Shown here in pieces: positions 47,701 to 58,660 of a stretch of DNA of 64,000 nt (position 1 is the stretch's first letter; each line of letters begins with the position of its first letter). The stretch is from NCBI GenBank assembly GCA_021464245.1, contig JADCRB010000002.1, forward strand, positions 3,760,573 through 3,824,572, written 5' to 3'. Below the pieces are notes generated by a model. That model saw only the letters and a program-made list of their open reading frames with translations. It was not told where the DNA came from and made no database searches. The position numbers and the translations under genes were made by a program. This DNA comes from Carallia brachiata (Eukaryota; Streptophyta; Magnoliopsida; Malpighiales; Rhizophoraceae).

Positions 47701-50360
47701 TTTCGTAGTTTTTTTTTTTTTGATTGAAAATAGATTTTATCATTGACTCAAAAGATCATTACATAGAATTCGTGAAAGAGCTTCCAGGGGGTTGCTTTGC
47801 CAGTCTAGGGGACATGTACCCATCCTAGACTGAATGGCAACCTAGTTTGTCGTCAAGTTGGCAATTCTAGGGATTTAACTACAAAAACAGTTAGACATTC
47901 CATGAATAAGACGACGGATGTCTTGGATGATGGGTGCCATTTCCCACAAACCTCTCTTAGACTCCTCATTAAGTGCTTCGATCACCTGCTTAGAGTCAGT
48001 TTCAATGATTGTGCCAGCAGCTCCAATAAGTTTGGCAAGAAATGCAGCATTGAGGACAGCTATTGCTTCAGCCACAAGTGGTGATATTGTTTTACACTTC
48101 TTTGTTGATCCCAAGATAATTTGCCCATCGGAGTCTCAACAGATAGCTACGTATCCAGTCTCTTGTAAGATGTGATCGAAGGACGCATCACAATTAATCT
48201 TGAAAAGTCCTAGGCTGGGAGGGATCCATTTAGGGGTTTCTTGGGGTATTGTAGTCATCTCAATTTGGTGTGCTACCGAGAGCTGTGCATAGTCATTGAG
48301 TAGTTCTTTGGTTCGCCTGGTGGTGGATGCCGAGTTGGGGGTTTTGTATTCAAAGACACTCTCATTTCTGGTTTTCCAAATTTGCTAACAAAGCACGACC
48401 ACCTCAGGGATTAGAGGTTCTGTCTTGGCCTTAAGAAAAGAGTTTGTGATATTCTCCCACCAATTCCCAAAAGATGGGAATCCTCTATGATCAGGGGCAT
48501 AACCCAGGCTACTGGCGAACCATGTGGCTTTAGCATGTGGGCAGAAGAATAATACATGTTCCGTAGTCTCAGGTTCCTCTTCGTAAACAGGGCAAATCCG
48601 AGTGGTTTTTATTCTCCTTTGACATAGATTATCCTTCGTGGGGAGCCAATTATGAATTGCCTTCCATATGAACATTTGAACTTTTGGGGGAACTTTTAGC
48701 TTCCAAATCTACCTCTAGGTGGTTGGCTTAAGCTGTGTCGCACTTTCCGCTCTCCCAAGTTTTTTTGCACTCCAAGGATAACCTATAATAGCCTGAACGT
48801 ACATTATATTGGCCACCTCTATCGAAATGCCATATTAGGGAATCCTGTCCTGACCACTTACTTAGTGCTATGTTTGAGATTGCCTCAGCTTCACGATGTG
48901 GAGACATAGAACGGATTAGATTTGTGTTCCATTCTCCACCATCCTTAATCATGAGATCTTTAACAAGAAGAGCTTCAGGTTCTGTTGGTCTTGTGTTGGA
49001 GATTGTAAAGGATGGTAGGTCGAGGACCCAAGCCTCTTCCCATATTGGGACAGTCTTCCCATCTCCAATAGCCCATTTTTGCTTAAGAGCCCTCTGCCTT
49101 GTTTAATGCTTTGCCAACCCCATGATTCTCTGTAAGAGTCTTTGGCCTTAAGAAAAGAGGATGCTGGGAAATATCGTCCACGCAAAATTTTTGCCTAGAG
49201 ATCATCCGGTTGTTGAATCAATTTCCACTTTTGCTTGGCTAGCAAGGCAATATTGAATGACATCAAGTCCTTGAAACCGAGTCCCCCTGCTCCTATTTGA
49301 GCCGTCAAACTCTGCCAGGATGCCCAATGCACTTTTCTCTCCGTATTTTGTTGACCCCACCAAAAATTGGAGACCATTTGATTGAATTTTTGACAGAAAG
49401 CTTCTGGCAGTTTGAGGACAGACATCATATAGACTGGGATGGAGGTAGCCACCGCTTTGATCAATGTGGCTCTACCTGCTTGAGATAAAAGCTTCTGTTT
49501 CCACATTTTGAGTTTGCCTTCTACTCTTTGAATGAGATAGTGCAAAGCTTTGGTTTTTGATCTGGCCAATTTGATGGGTAGGCCCAAGTATTTCTCCTTA
49601 GAACAAAGGGGACTCATGTTCAAAATATTTTGGATAGTTTCCTTAAGGTGCTGTGGAGTGTTGTGGCTGAATTCTACCCTTAACTTGTTGTGATTGATTG
49701 CTTGGCTTGAGGCTTCACAATAAGATTGAATTAACGCAAGGAATCTCTCCTCCTCTTGTTTAGATGCTTGCCCAAATAACATCGTATCATCTGCAAAAAA
49801 GCCATGTGAAAGAATGGGGCAATGGGGGCTATGGATAGCCCAGCTAAATATTGGTTCTCCACAGCCTTAGAGATCATACGGGAAAAGATATCAGAAACAA
49901 AGAGAAACATATATGGGGATAATGGGTCACCTTGACGTAACCCTCTTGATGGAAAAAAAGTGGCGGACGGCTTTCCGTTCACCATGATTTGGTATGAGAC
50001 CGTAGTTATGCACGCCATGACTTTGTCGATCCACCAAGTAGAGAAACCATATCGGGTAAGAACCTCTTTAAGAAAGCTCCATTATACTCTGTTATAGGCT
50101 TTATGCATGTCTATCACCAACTTCCGGCCGATCAACTTGTGCAACTTTGCCTACAAAGTTATTTCAAAAATCATATCTAACAGGCTCAAGCAATGGTTAC
50201 TCGAACTCATTTCCCCTTTGCAAACAGCCTTTATTCCCAGAAGAACTATTCGAGATAATGTTCTTATCACCCAAGAGGCTTTCCACTCACTTAGAAATAA
50301 GAGAAAAGGAAGACAAGAATGACAATCAAAGTAGACATTAAAATGTCTATTTCGTAGTTT
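47701..50360 (-). mobile_element. LINE (L1-type) copy with 11-bp target duplication and 5' inversion
   Basis: TTTCGTAGTTT flanks it at 47701-47711 and 50350-50360, and a T-run at 47708-47721 is its poly-A tail, so it is a minus-strand insertion. From 50110 down it encodes ORF2 pieces: SRGLRQGDPLSPYMFLF (RT), KEKYLGLPIKLARSKTKA, NFWWGQQNTERKVHWASW; a zf-RVT region with FIWKAIHNWLPTKDNL, CPVYEEE, TEHVLFFCPHAKATW; then an RNase H-like end with IETDSKQVIEALNEE (about 47990). The catalytic YADD box is not seen, and frameshifts and stops interrupt it. The upstream RT piece (NFRPINLCNFAYKVISKI, PRRTIRDNVLITQEAFHSLR) lies at 50111-50349 in the plus direction, inverted relative to the rest. Confidence 0.92.
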
Positions 50361-50480
50361 AATTTGAAAGCCAAAACTTTTGCCGCTAAATGTCTTTTTT
50401 CTTCTACAGTTATTGTGCTTTATTTGCCGACTCAACAACTATGTTGACGAAAAAAATTTATTTACATTTAAGGCTTTTCA

Positions 50481-51358
50481 GGGGGTGTTTGCTTTTGCTG
50501 TTGTGTGTTATTGTTGTTAATAAAAATAAAAAAGTAGGTTGAAATGGTATTTGCTTTTTTTTTTTAGGGGTTGCTGTTGGTGATATATTGTAGACACAAT
50601 TACTGATTAGAAAATATGGACCTTTTACTTTTTGTTTTTACAAGCAACTGATGAAAAGATTAATTATCAAAATTAATCTTGAAAAAGACATGCCGCACAG
50701 AGGAGACATATTGTTCACTGTGCAAGGCTGTAGGCCGTATGGAGAGAGATAAGCATTACAAATATTGGCTTTGTTTTTTTTACCGAGAAAGAGAGACAGA
50801 GAGAGACAGAGACAGAGGCTCTAAGCTTTAAAATAATTTTTTTTTCAATTATTCTATATGGAGATTGGTAGAGTATAATAAAATAATATTTAATTGATTA
50901 AAAGCTTTTATAGGCATTATATGCAATATAAAAAGAGAATTATCATAAATATGCTCACTTGTTTATTTTAGTTTTGTTTTTGTTGTATAAAAAATTATTT
51001 ACATAATAAAGTTAATAATATTTTTAAGTGCAATTATTTATATAATAAAAATTATAATATTTTTTCATAAATTATAGTTGATTTTTAAAGTACACATTCA
51101 ATAAATTTTTATTTATTAATATATAAGATATATTTTTTTAAGATTAATTTAGATTAACTAACTAAAGGTAAAAAGATTATTTATTATAAATAAAATAGAA
51201 ATAAAATATTCAAAAGGGTTATTTTATTAGTTGATCAACAACTATAAATATTGATTTAATCAGTAACAGTAATAGACAACAACAATCAGCAATAAAAAAT
51301 AGTAATCAGCAATCAATAACAGTAATAACAATAACAAACATCAAAACCAAACACCCTC
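50481..51358. mobile_element. Tourist/PIF-Harbinger-like MITE, 878 bp
   Basis: The ends are GGGGGTGTTTGCTTTTGCTG and the inverse of CATCAAAACCAAACACCCTC, matching the GGG-TGTTTGG-type ends of Tourist elements. TCA flanks both sides (50478-50480 and 51359-51361), the 3-bp duplication size of PIF/Harbinger, although TAA or TTA is more usual. The right part is full of AACAATA and CAGTAATC words. There is no transposase, and 878 bp is long for a MITE. It lies just downstream of the glutaredoxin-DEP-DUF547 gene's 3' end. Confidence 0.72.
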
Positions 51359-51650
51359 TCAGTGTATGATGTATCACAACACAAACAGCAAATGCTCTGA
51401 GTGGGGGAAAAGCAAAAGAAGGATGACACGAAATAGGACGGTAGCTTCAACGTAACAGGCTGCAACATTCAATCGTTACTCTGAATATGCAGAAAACCAT
51501 CTTTTCCATTACAAAGGGAAAGGTTGTATGACTCCAGAAGATACTGCCTACAAATCGTAGCGCATGCATTCCACGTCCAATTTCCAAGAGATAGTGTCCA
51601 AATTTTGTTGGTACTATTTACAAAACATTCCGGGCTAATGCGGTTCCTCT

Positions 51651-51670
51651 ACCTCTCCCTCTCTCTCTCA

Positions 51671-51701
<31 letters not shown>

Positions 51702-51702
51702 T
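51651..51702. repeat. (CT)n microsatellite in the 3' region of the DUF547 gene
   Basis: An interrupted CT tract, (GA)n on the gene's strand, beginning about 30 bp beyond the stop codon, so probably in the 3' UTR. Confidence 0.85.
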
Positions 51703-51732
51703 AAATGCTTAGAATGAAGCGGTATCTAGCAG

Positions 51733-54700
51733 CTAGGAGTTGACAGACCAATCATAGTGTTGGTAAACAACGTTGACAGGACCTCCATCTGCCAACAAAT
51801 GGGTAAGAAGACCTGCTTTACTTGCATCCAAGTAATTCATAACCCACTTGAGGATGTCTTTCTCTTGTCCAAAATCCACATTGAACCTGCATGACAAAGA
51901 AAAAGAAAAGGTATTCCAATGCTCAGATGTGCAGATTCTGCTTCAGATGGACTTTCCAATCATATACTGTGCGAATGAAAAGCCTAGATTTAGAGCAAAC
52001 ACTTCTCTGCCTTACCATTTAATGATCCGTGTGAGATGAACTGTTCTCTTTGCCAAGTCCACCTCCATTCCACCTCTTTGGAAGAACTCTCTAGCACAGT
52101 ATCTTAGTTCAGATTCAATCCCTTGGGGTTTGAAAAATCTCACTGCAGGGCTCGACCGCGTCCCATTGCACAGTCCAAAATGAATTAGTGGATTCACCTT
52201 AGGGACAGCAATCTGTCATTTTATAAACATAAGAAATCACATTATCACGAATGTTACTCTAAAAATAAGCTGAGTTCTCAAGGAAATATATTAACAGTTG
52301 AAAGTTTAGATATTTATATTTAAAGATCTAAAGTTCATCCTGTGGGAGTGGGAACGAGAAATTGGTGGGAATGAAAAAGGGTAATTACTTTCCCTGTCCT
52401 ATAATTCACGGTTTAATGGAGCCCAGAAAAACGGTGTAACCATCACACGATTAACTCAAATTGATATTATTCATAGAGTCATGATGGAAAATTGCTTACC
52501 TCTAACCGCTTGTCTCCGTTACCGAAGGGTTTCATCAAGGAGTAGGGAGATCTTTGATTGTTTCTGAGAATGCCATTCTTTATGGTGTTAAGAGAGTAAG
52601 GATATCCTCCTACAATGTATTGGAAATCCATGGAGAATGATCTCCTGTCAATTACCCCTTCCGGGCTGCCCACTCTAATTATGGCATGGATAACCATGGC
52701 ATTGTGCAAGTTCAAAAAGAAAGACAGTTTTTCATCTGCCGAGAGATCCAAGAGATCCACCCTCTGGAGATCTTGAGTCAGATTGACATATCTACATCCA
52801 TGCATAAATAGAGAGAAAAAAATTAAGCACAAGTCTTCCAATCTTTGCTTTGCACCATTAAATTAAGCTAACACACAGAATTATATAAACAACAATACCT
52901 TCGAAATTCTTCACTACCACTGATGGTGGCATAATTTACATGGCACCTGTCATCAGAGGCATATGACTCTAACAATGCAGACATGATCTTGTAGAGTGTT
53001 TGGCCAACTACAACTGCAGGTTTGGGCTCATTGTCATACGTGGATCCCCGAAAGTTGAAGCACTTGGGAATGTAAGGTTCATGCTCGAGGAACCGATAGA
53101 AATGGTTGCCATCTTCAAAATCATTTTCCCTGCGCGAATAAAAAATAAGCACAAACTTCAATTTTCATGGAAAAGAAACCTGCAAGACTTTTTTGAGTGT
53201 CCCCCTTGTGAGGAACATGTTGTTCTTACCCGAAGACATGATGAATGAAGTGCTTCCTGGCCAGATGCTTACAAATCTCAACAGCCTATGTATGTTAGTC
53301 ATAAAAAATCTCTTGTCATTATGATATTAGAAAAGAATTACAATAACATAAACAAAATTTAAAAAAATAAAGAAAAAAAAAACACAATGCAAAGGTACAG
53401 GACTAATGCAATGCAGCCAATACATATAAATATGTATATATATTGGACAAATCCAATGCAGCCAATCCAATATCAATTAATCAGTAGCAAATGAGCTACT
53501 ATTATATGATGAAGTCAACATCTCATATTAGTGAGTTATTACCTCAAACTCACGGTACAATGATACAAGAAAAGGAAGAAAAAAGAATAAGCATAGTGAT
53601 TTTCAAAAATCTTCAATTGAACCCTAAAATTTTGTTGAATTAGATTGATACCTTTTTTTTTTTTTCCTCAACAAAGACATATCAAATCATAAAACATTTC
53701 TTGATAGCGTAAAGACGTAATAAAGCTGTTGTTTGTGATGACTATTTTTTAACAACTTTTTTTTTTCCTTAATTTCATTTGTAATTAAAAAAAAGGAATA
53801 ATTACGTACAATTAGCAAGGAATTAAAAGTAGCTAGATACCACTCGAGGTGGTAATCTAGTAGCAATTCGACGTATTTTCTCCACTTGTGACTCGGTTCG
53901 ACTTCCAGTAGCAGTGTGTGGAGCTTTGACTCCTGATGTATCCAACAATGACCATGAGCTACGCACCTGTGGTTCTAAACTCAGTAATCGCCGTAGTCAG
54001 TTTGGGAGAATTACGTTCAGACCTAACAGTACTCGAGTGGTTGGTCGACCCCTATGAGAGTTGTTAAATGAGGTGTTTAAACCAGAATTATTCTGATTTC
54101 GGCCCAATGATCGAATGACTAACATGCCCGCAATAGATTTTGGCCGACCCAACCAGTTGGAATAGAAAAAATTGTGGACGTTTTTTTTTTTTTGGCTTTT
54201 TCTGTACCAGAATTTGAATTGAGTTGTTAGAAACTCATTTCTGCCATTTACATATAAGTTCTTACAGAAAAAATTGCAATCCGTGTCATCGGTCCCTGGA
54301 GTTCTTACTATGTGCATTCCCCCCCCCCCCCCAAAAAAGAAAGAAAGAAAAAGAAAAAGCTGTAGCACACATGTATTACTGTTGCCAAGTCCATAATTGT
54401 TTCCAAAAAAAAGACAAAAAAAAAAAAAAGCCAAGACATCTGGGAAATCTATCATAACAATTAGCCCTAACAACTAACAGAGAAGCCTCACAAATAGCTA
54501 TCAATATCAATGATTGTTTGGTTCCCTGGCGTTCTCTTTTGGTTACTTGCTTTTCTATGGAATCATTCTTCCACGCTGTGTTGCCTTAGTCCAACTCACG
54601 AAAAAGCAAGGAACTTCATTTTGTTAGTTCTTTTTTCTTTTTTTGGCCCCAACAGCCAAAGAACTTTTCATAAAAAAAAAAAAATCAAAAAGTGAAGCTA

Positions 54701-57371
54701 CTTTTTGGTACTTTTAAATTTTTTAAATTAATTTTTTTATAATGTAGCAAACTTTTTGTAAAGTGTTTTTGCTTCCAGCTGCTGAAATAAAAAAAAAGAA
54801 AAAACAGAGAGAGAGAGAAATACTTTACACAGTAATAATTTAAGAAATATGACATATAAGAAATTGGGTACGAAAAATTCTCCAGGTGTAACCTAATTAG
54901 ATAAATAGATGTATTATCCATATAATTTATTGGGCGAAGATAGGGATAAGTAAAATGCAACTACATTGAATTTTTTTATAAAAAAAATTTTGAAAAAAAT
55001 TACAAAATTAAAATTTAAAATTAAATAAATTTTATCTTAAAATTTAAAATATAAATTTCACATGATATAAATTAAAATTAAAATAATTTTTTCAAGAAAA
55101 ATTTCTTTCTTAAAAATTTCAACATAATTAAATTAAAAATATAACTGATTGTACTTTATAAACTGCATCCAAGCACTTTCTCCGTGCAGGGTCAGGTGCA
55201 CAATCTTTGCCGTAATTTATTGGTAAAGTTTATGAATAAAAAAAAAAAAACAAAATTTCCCCAGAGCATTGCTTTCGTTTTCAAGCGGCACTAGCAAACG
55301 TCTTGGCCGAGCTTGAAAAGTCAACCAGAAAACTAGGACAATTTTTAATTGAAATTGAACAAATCAAACGCCTTCCTTTAAAGTCAAAGATCGGCACGTT
55401 AAATGGTCCAAAAAAGACCTCAAAATCATATGTGGGATATTTCTTTTAATTATTAATTAAAGACCGTGACATTGCAAATTTTATATAAGAGAAAATAATT
55501 CTTGTAACTTCATTTTGCTGAACAAAGTATTTTAGCAGTAAACTTTTAATTTAAATAATATTAATAGTATGTTAATAAGTATAAAATTGAGAATTTAAAC
55601 TATCGACCTCTCTAACTGTCATCTTTTTCCTCGATTAGTTAGTCTAAATTTAAAAAAAATTAAAAAAAAAATATTTTGACCTTGTCAAATTGTTCATTAA
55701 CGTTGATAATATAATCATATTTAGTAATAGCTCAGCACTCCCTTATCTCCTTAGCTAGTTAGTAGTTTATATGAACATGGAAAATATTAATACTTTAATT
55801 TAAATTATTTAATTCCTGAGCGTATTTATCACGTAGACACTTACGTAGCATGAACAATGGAGGGAGTAATTATTTATTTATTTATTTCTAAGTAATTATT
55901 AAAAACAAAAAAAATAAATGAGAAAAAGCAACATTAATTTAATTAATAATAAATGCAGAGTCAGTGTATAACGACGCACCTTGTTCCTGTCGCAGACCAG
56001 GTGGTGAATCAGCACCTCCACAACGGCGGTTCCGGCGAAGCAGTTCTTAACTATCTTCATCTTCATCAGGCGGTCCTCAATGGGCACTCTCTGCCTCAAG
56101 AACCTCACAATCCCCACCATCTCGTCCGGAGATTCCTCCTCCGGATCGTCGAACCCGTAAACCGGCGGTGCGGGCGCTTCGCCGGAGCATTTCATACGGA
56201 GGAGGTCCTTCAACCTCTGCTCAAAGGCCCCACTGTTTCTCAGCGAATTCAACGCCACCAATCCTCCGAACAGCTTCTCGTTGAAGAAAATCTGTGGCAC
56301 TTGACAGGTCCCTGTTCTCTCAATCAGCTCCTTCTCTCTTGTTGGGTAGACATCGATGTTGATTTCAACGAAATTGAGTCCCCTCTCTCTCAGAAATGTA
56401 CGGACGGCGGTGCAGTCCCGGCAATTCGACCTGGAGAAGAAGCTTATGCGGCCCTTCAGCTGGTCTTCCTCGTCGTCGCCCGTTTTGAGCGTGACCACGA
56501 CTTTGAGGCCCGATATGTTGAATTCGGTGACGTCGGAATCGGGGTTGGCCCATCTCAGGTGACCGTCGTCGTCGTCGTCTTCTTTGAGATTGAGAGAGGA
56601 CAACCGCTTGGCGATGGACAACGATAAGCTGTTGCTTCGCTCTTTGATGAATTTCCCAATAGAAGGCATGCCCATGGGGAAACCACTACTCTCTGACATG
56701 GATTTTGATCGGAATTCGATCAGAACGTTGCCGTTTTGCTCTGGAATTGGAGGTGAAGAATAAGAATAAGAAGAAGAAAAGGAATGTGAGAGGAGGCCCG
56801 GGGGTGCTTCTGGCTTCGGTAGCCGAGAGTGGGGCTGGATGATTTCACGACCGCCGACGCCTTCTTTAATAATAATATTGCCGTTACAACGATGATTATC
56901 CGTATCTTGCTCTGTAATTGAATCCGAAGAAAGAGAGCCAGAAACCTTGTTATCTGATTCTTGTGCTCGTCGTTGTCTCTGCTCCTCCTCCTCGATCTCA
57001 ATTTCAGAGAATCCTTCTACTTCTGGCTCTTCTTGTCCTTTCCCAAGTTGAGGTTGAGGTTTCCCTTCGATAATATTATTGTTAGACTTCCCATTTTGAA
57101 TACCATGATGATTCCCGATTTCGTCGTTGGTATTCAAAATTTGAGAGACATGGTCATCATGATCTTTTTGCTGGGAGAGAATCTCGATGTGGGCGTATCT
57201 TTTTCCTGTCGTTATGGCTGGATGCGCAGGCGCCTCCTCCTCCTGCCCCTGCTGGGGCTCCGCCGCCTCGTGATCATCATCATTATGATTTTTAATATTT
57301 TCGAGGTTTCCATTCGTTGTGAGCATCATCGGAGTGGGAGGCACTTTGTGTTGTCCATCTGATGGCTCCAT
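51733..57371 (-). CDS. Glutaredoxin-DEP-DUF547 fusion protein
   Basis: Exons (minus) 57371-55980, 53285-53230, 53129-52899, 52791-52500, 52212-52016 and 51886-51733 join in phase with GT-AG introns, giving 773 aa. Residues 1-300 are low-complexity and acidic (DDDHEAAEPQQGQEEE, Ser-rich 195-260). A glutaredoxin-like domain spans about 306-395: SRSNCRDCTAVRTF with the redox pair C317/C320, the cis-Pro region TCQVPQIFF (P359) and GG at 369-370. A DEP domain runs about 418-505 (MVGIVRFLRQ, then AVEICKHLARKHFIHHVFG; DEP domains contact membranes or GPCR/small-G partners). DUF547 covers about 560-700 (LSADEKLSFFLNLHNAMVIH, GGYPYSLNTIKNGILRNNQR). The C-terminus ends HYDWSVNS. Family members are land-plant proteins of unknown biochemical role. 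I start at the first ATG, giving MEPSDGQHKVPP, which is preceded by a CT-rich leader. Confidence 0.92.
53286..55979 (-). other. Large first intron (2.7 kb) of the glutaredoxin-DEP-DUF547 gene
   Basis: Bounded by AAG/GTGCGT and CATAG/GCTGTT. It holds AT-rich sequence, a C-run of 14 near 54319-54332 and A/T tracts. The ORFs inside on both strands are compositional. No transposon with recognisable ends was found. It interrupts the DEP domain. Confidence 0.7.
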
Positions 57372-57520
57372 TTCTCAAAACAGAATATATTACAAGGTGA
57401 GTGGAAGCACGCGGACACGAGATTTTCCCTTTCACATAATAATAATAAAGGGAGAGAGAAAATGGGTCATCCTCCTACAGAGAGAAACAGAGACAGAGAG
57501 AGAGAGTTAAAGTTGAGAAG
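57372..57520 (-). promoter_or_regulatory. Leader/core promoter region of the glutaredoxin-DEP-DUF547 gene
   Basis: On the minus strand, CTCTCTCTCTCTGTCTCTGT (57485-57508) is a pyrimidine patch typical of plant core promoters and 5' UTRs, followed by CCTTTATTATTATTATG near 57440-57453. No exact transcription start can be assigned. Confidence 0.35.
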
Positions 57521-58467
57521 ACAGGCTCGTTGGTATCGGATGGAGGAGACGGGTTTTATGCCTTTGGGAAGACGCGTGTGTGCCGTGGAGGGATGTATTA
57601 GAGTAAGTATATATATTTTAAGTATTTTTATTTTTAGTAATATTTAATTAAAATTATGATTGATATTTTTAAAATAATATTAATAATTTTTAAAATATAA
57701 AAATAATAATTATTTTAAAAATATTAATTTTTTTTTTAAAAATATCAATTATAATTTTAGTTGAGATACTACTCAAGATAATAATATTCGAGACAGTAAC
57801 ATTTTCTTTCTATTAATGTTTTGCTATTTAACGCAACTTAATTAAATTCCCCTCAATCTGATGTTCATAAAAATCCCCCTCATTCATTAATCATTAACCA
57901 TCTTGCCTTTTTTCTTGTTACCATACAATCGTTAAGATTTAACAGGAAGATCATGTCTTTCTGATAACATTTTAGTGATTTAAAAAAGGTTTTTATATTG
58001 AAAGACAAAAGTGTTGAATTTTGATATTAAGAAAGAGTCTAGATACGAGTATCAAAAAGTATTATTGTTATTACTTACTACTATCTAATTTAATTTTTTA
58101 ATAAACAAAAAAAATGAAGATATTTATAGTCTTTCATGATTTTTTCTGGTCAAGAGGGTTGGCAATTTGGCATCCAGTCATTGCCGTTATGCATTAGATT
58201 TGTTGTTTATACTGATGACCCGGTTCTCACCCCCCAAAACAAAATGGTTGACCAAGCTTTAACATCACAAACGGTATACAGAAGGATGATTTTTCCTTTG
58301 AAATTTTAAATTTATATTCTGCAGTTACTTCTACTCATAAATCTATTTCACTACATAGAAAACACATATTTTAATTTATTGACTTTTTTTTTAACAAAAA
58401 ACATAGGTGTCCGTATGCAACTGTCCTTTGTTATTGTTTCCCTTATTTATTAAAAAAAGTTGAGTAT
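57521..58467. other. Intergenic DNA with a worn hairpin element
   Basis: No gene. A degenerate member of the 6-kb hairpin family lies at 57640-57795. The rest is AT-rich without ORFs. Confidence 0.45.
57640..57795. repeat. Degenerate foldback hairpin, 6-kb array family
   Basis: AATTATGATTGATATTTTTA on the left is mirrored by AAAATATCAATTATAATTTT on the right, around the same ATATAAAAATAATAATTATT centre as the array hairpins (AATATAAAAATAACAAGTGT there). More AT-rich, so probably older. Confidence 0.5.
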
Positions 58468-58660
58468 CTATATGTTGATATCCATACTTCATATTCATAT
58501 TGTGACGAATTTATTTATTTCTGTAATAAGACTTATTATTTTTGTAATAAAAAATATCATATTATTTTTTATTATAAAAATAATAAATTTTATCACAAAA
58601 ATAAATAAGTTCATCGTAATTTAAATATTAAATATGAATACCAATGTAAACCCATTTATT
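58468..58660. mobile_element. Foldback MITE with ~90-bp arms
   Basis: The left arm holds GTGACGAATTTATTTATTTC, TGTAATAAGACTTATTATTT; the reverse complement of the right arm holds ACGATGAACTTATTTATTTT, TGTGATAAAATTTATTATTT. The loop is near 58552-58562. The outer parts (GATATCCATACTTCATATTC against GGTATTCATATTTAATATTT) also pair. Non-coding, TSD not fixed. Confidence 0.65.

Noticed and set aside
50107..50322. Separate plus-strand reverse-transcriptase gene
   Set aside because: It lies inside the same target duplication as the minus-strand LINE and continues it at the breakpoint, so it is the inverted 5' piece of one insertion.
55953..56627. 224-codon plus-strand ORF
   Set aside because: Antisense shadow of the glutaredoxin-bearing exon; the minus frame has clear domain motifs and the correct splice donor.
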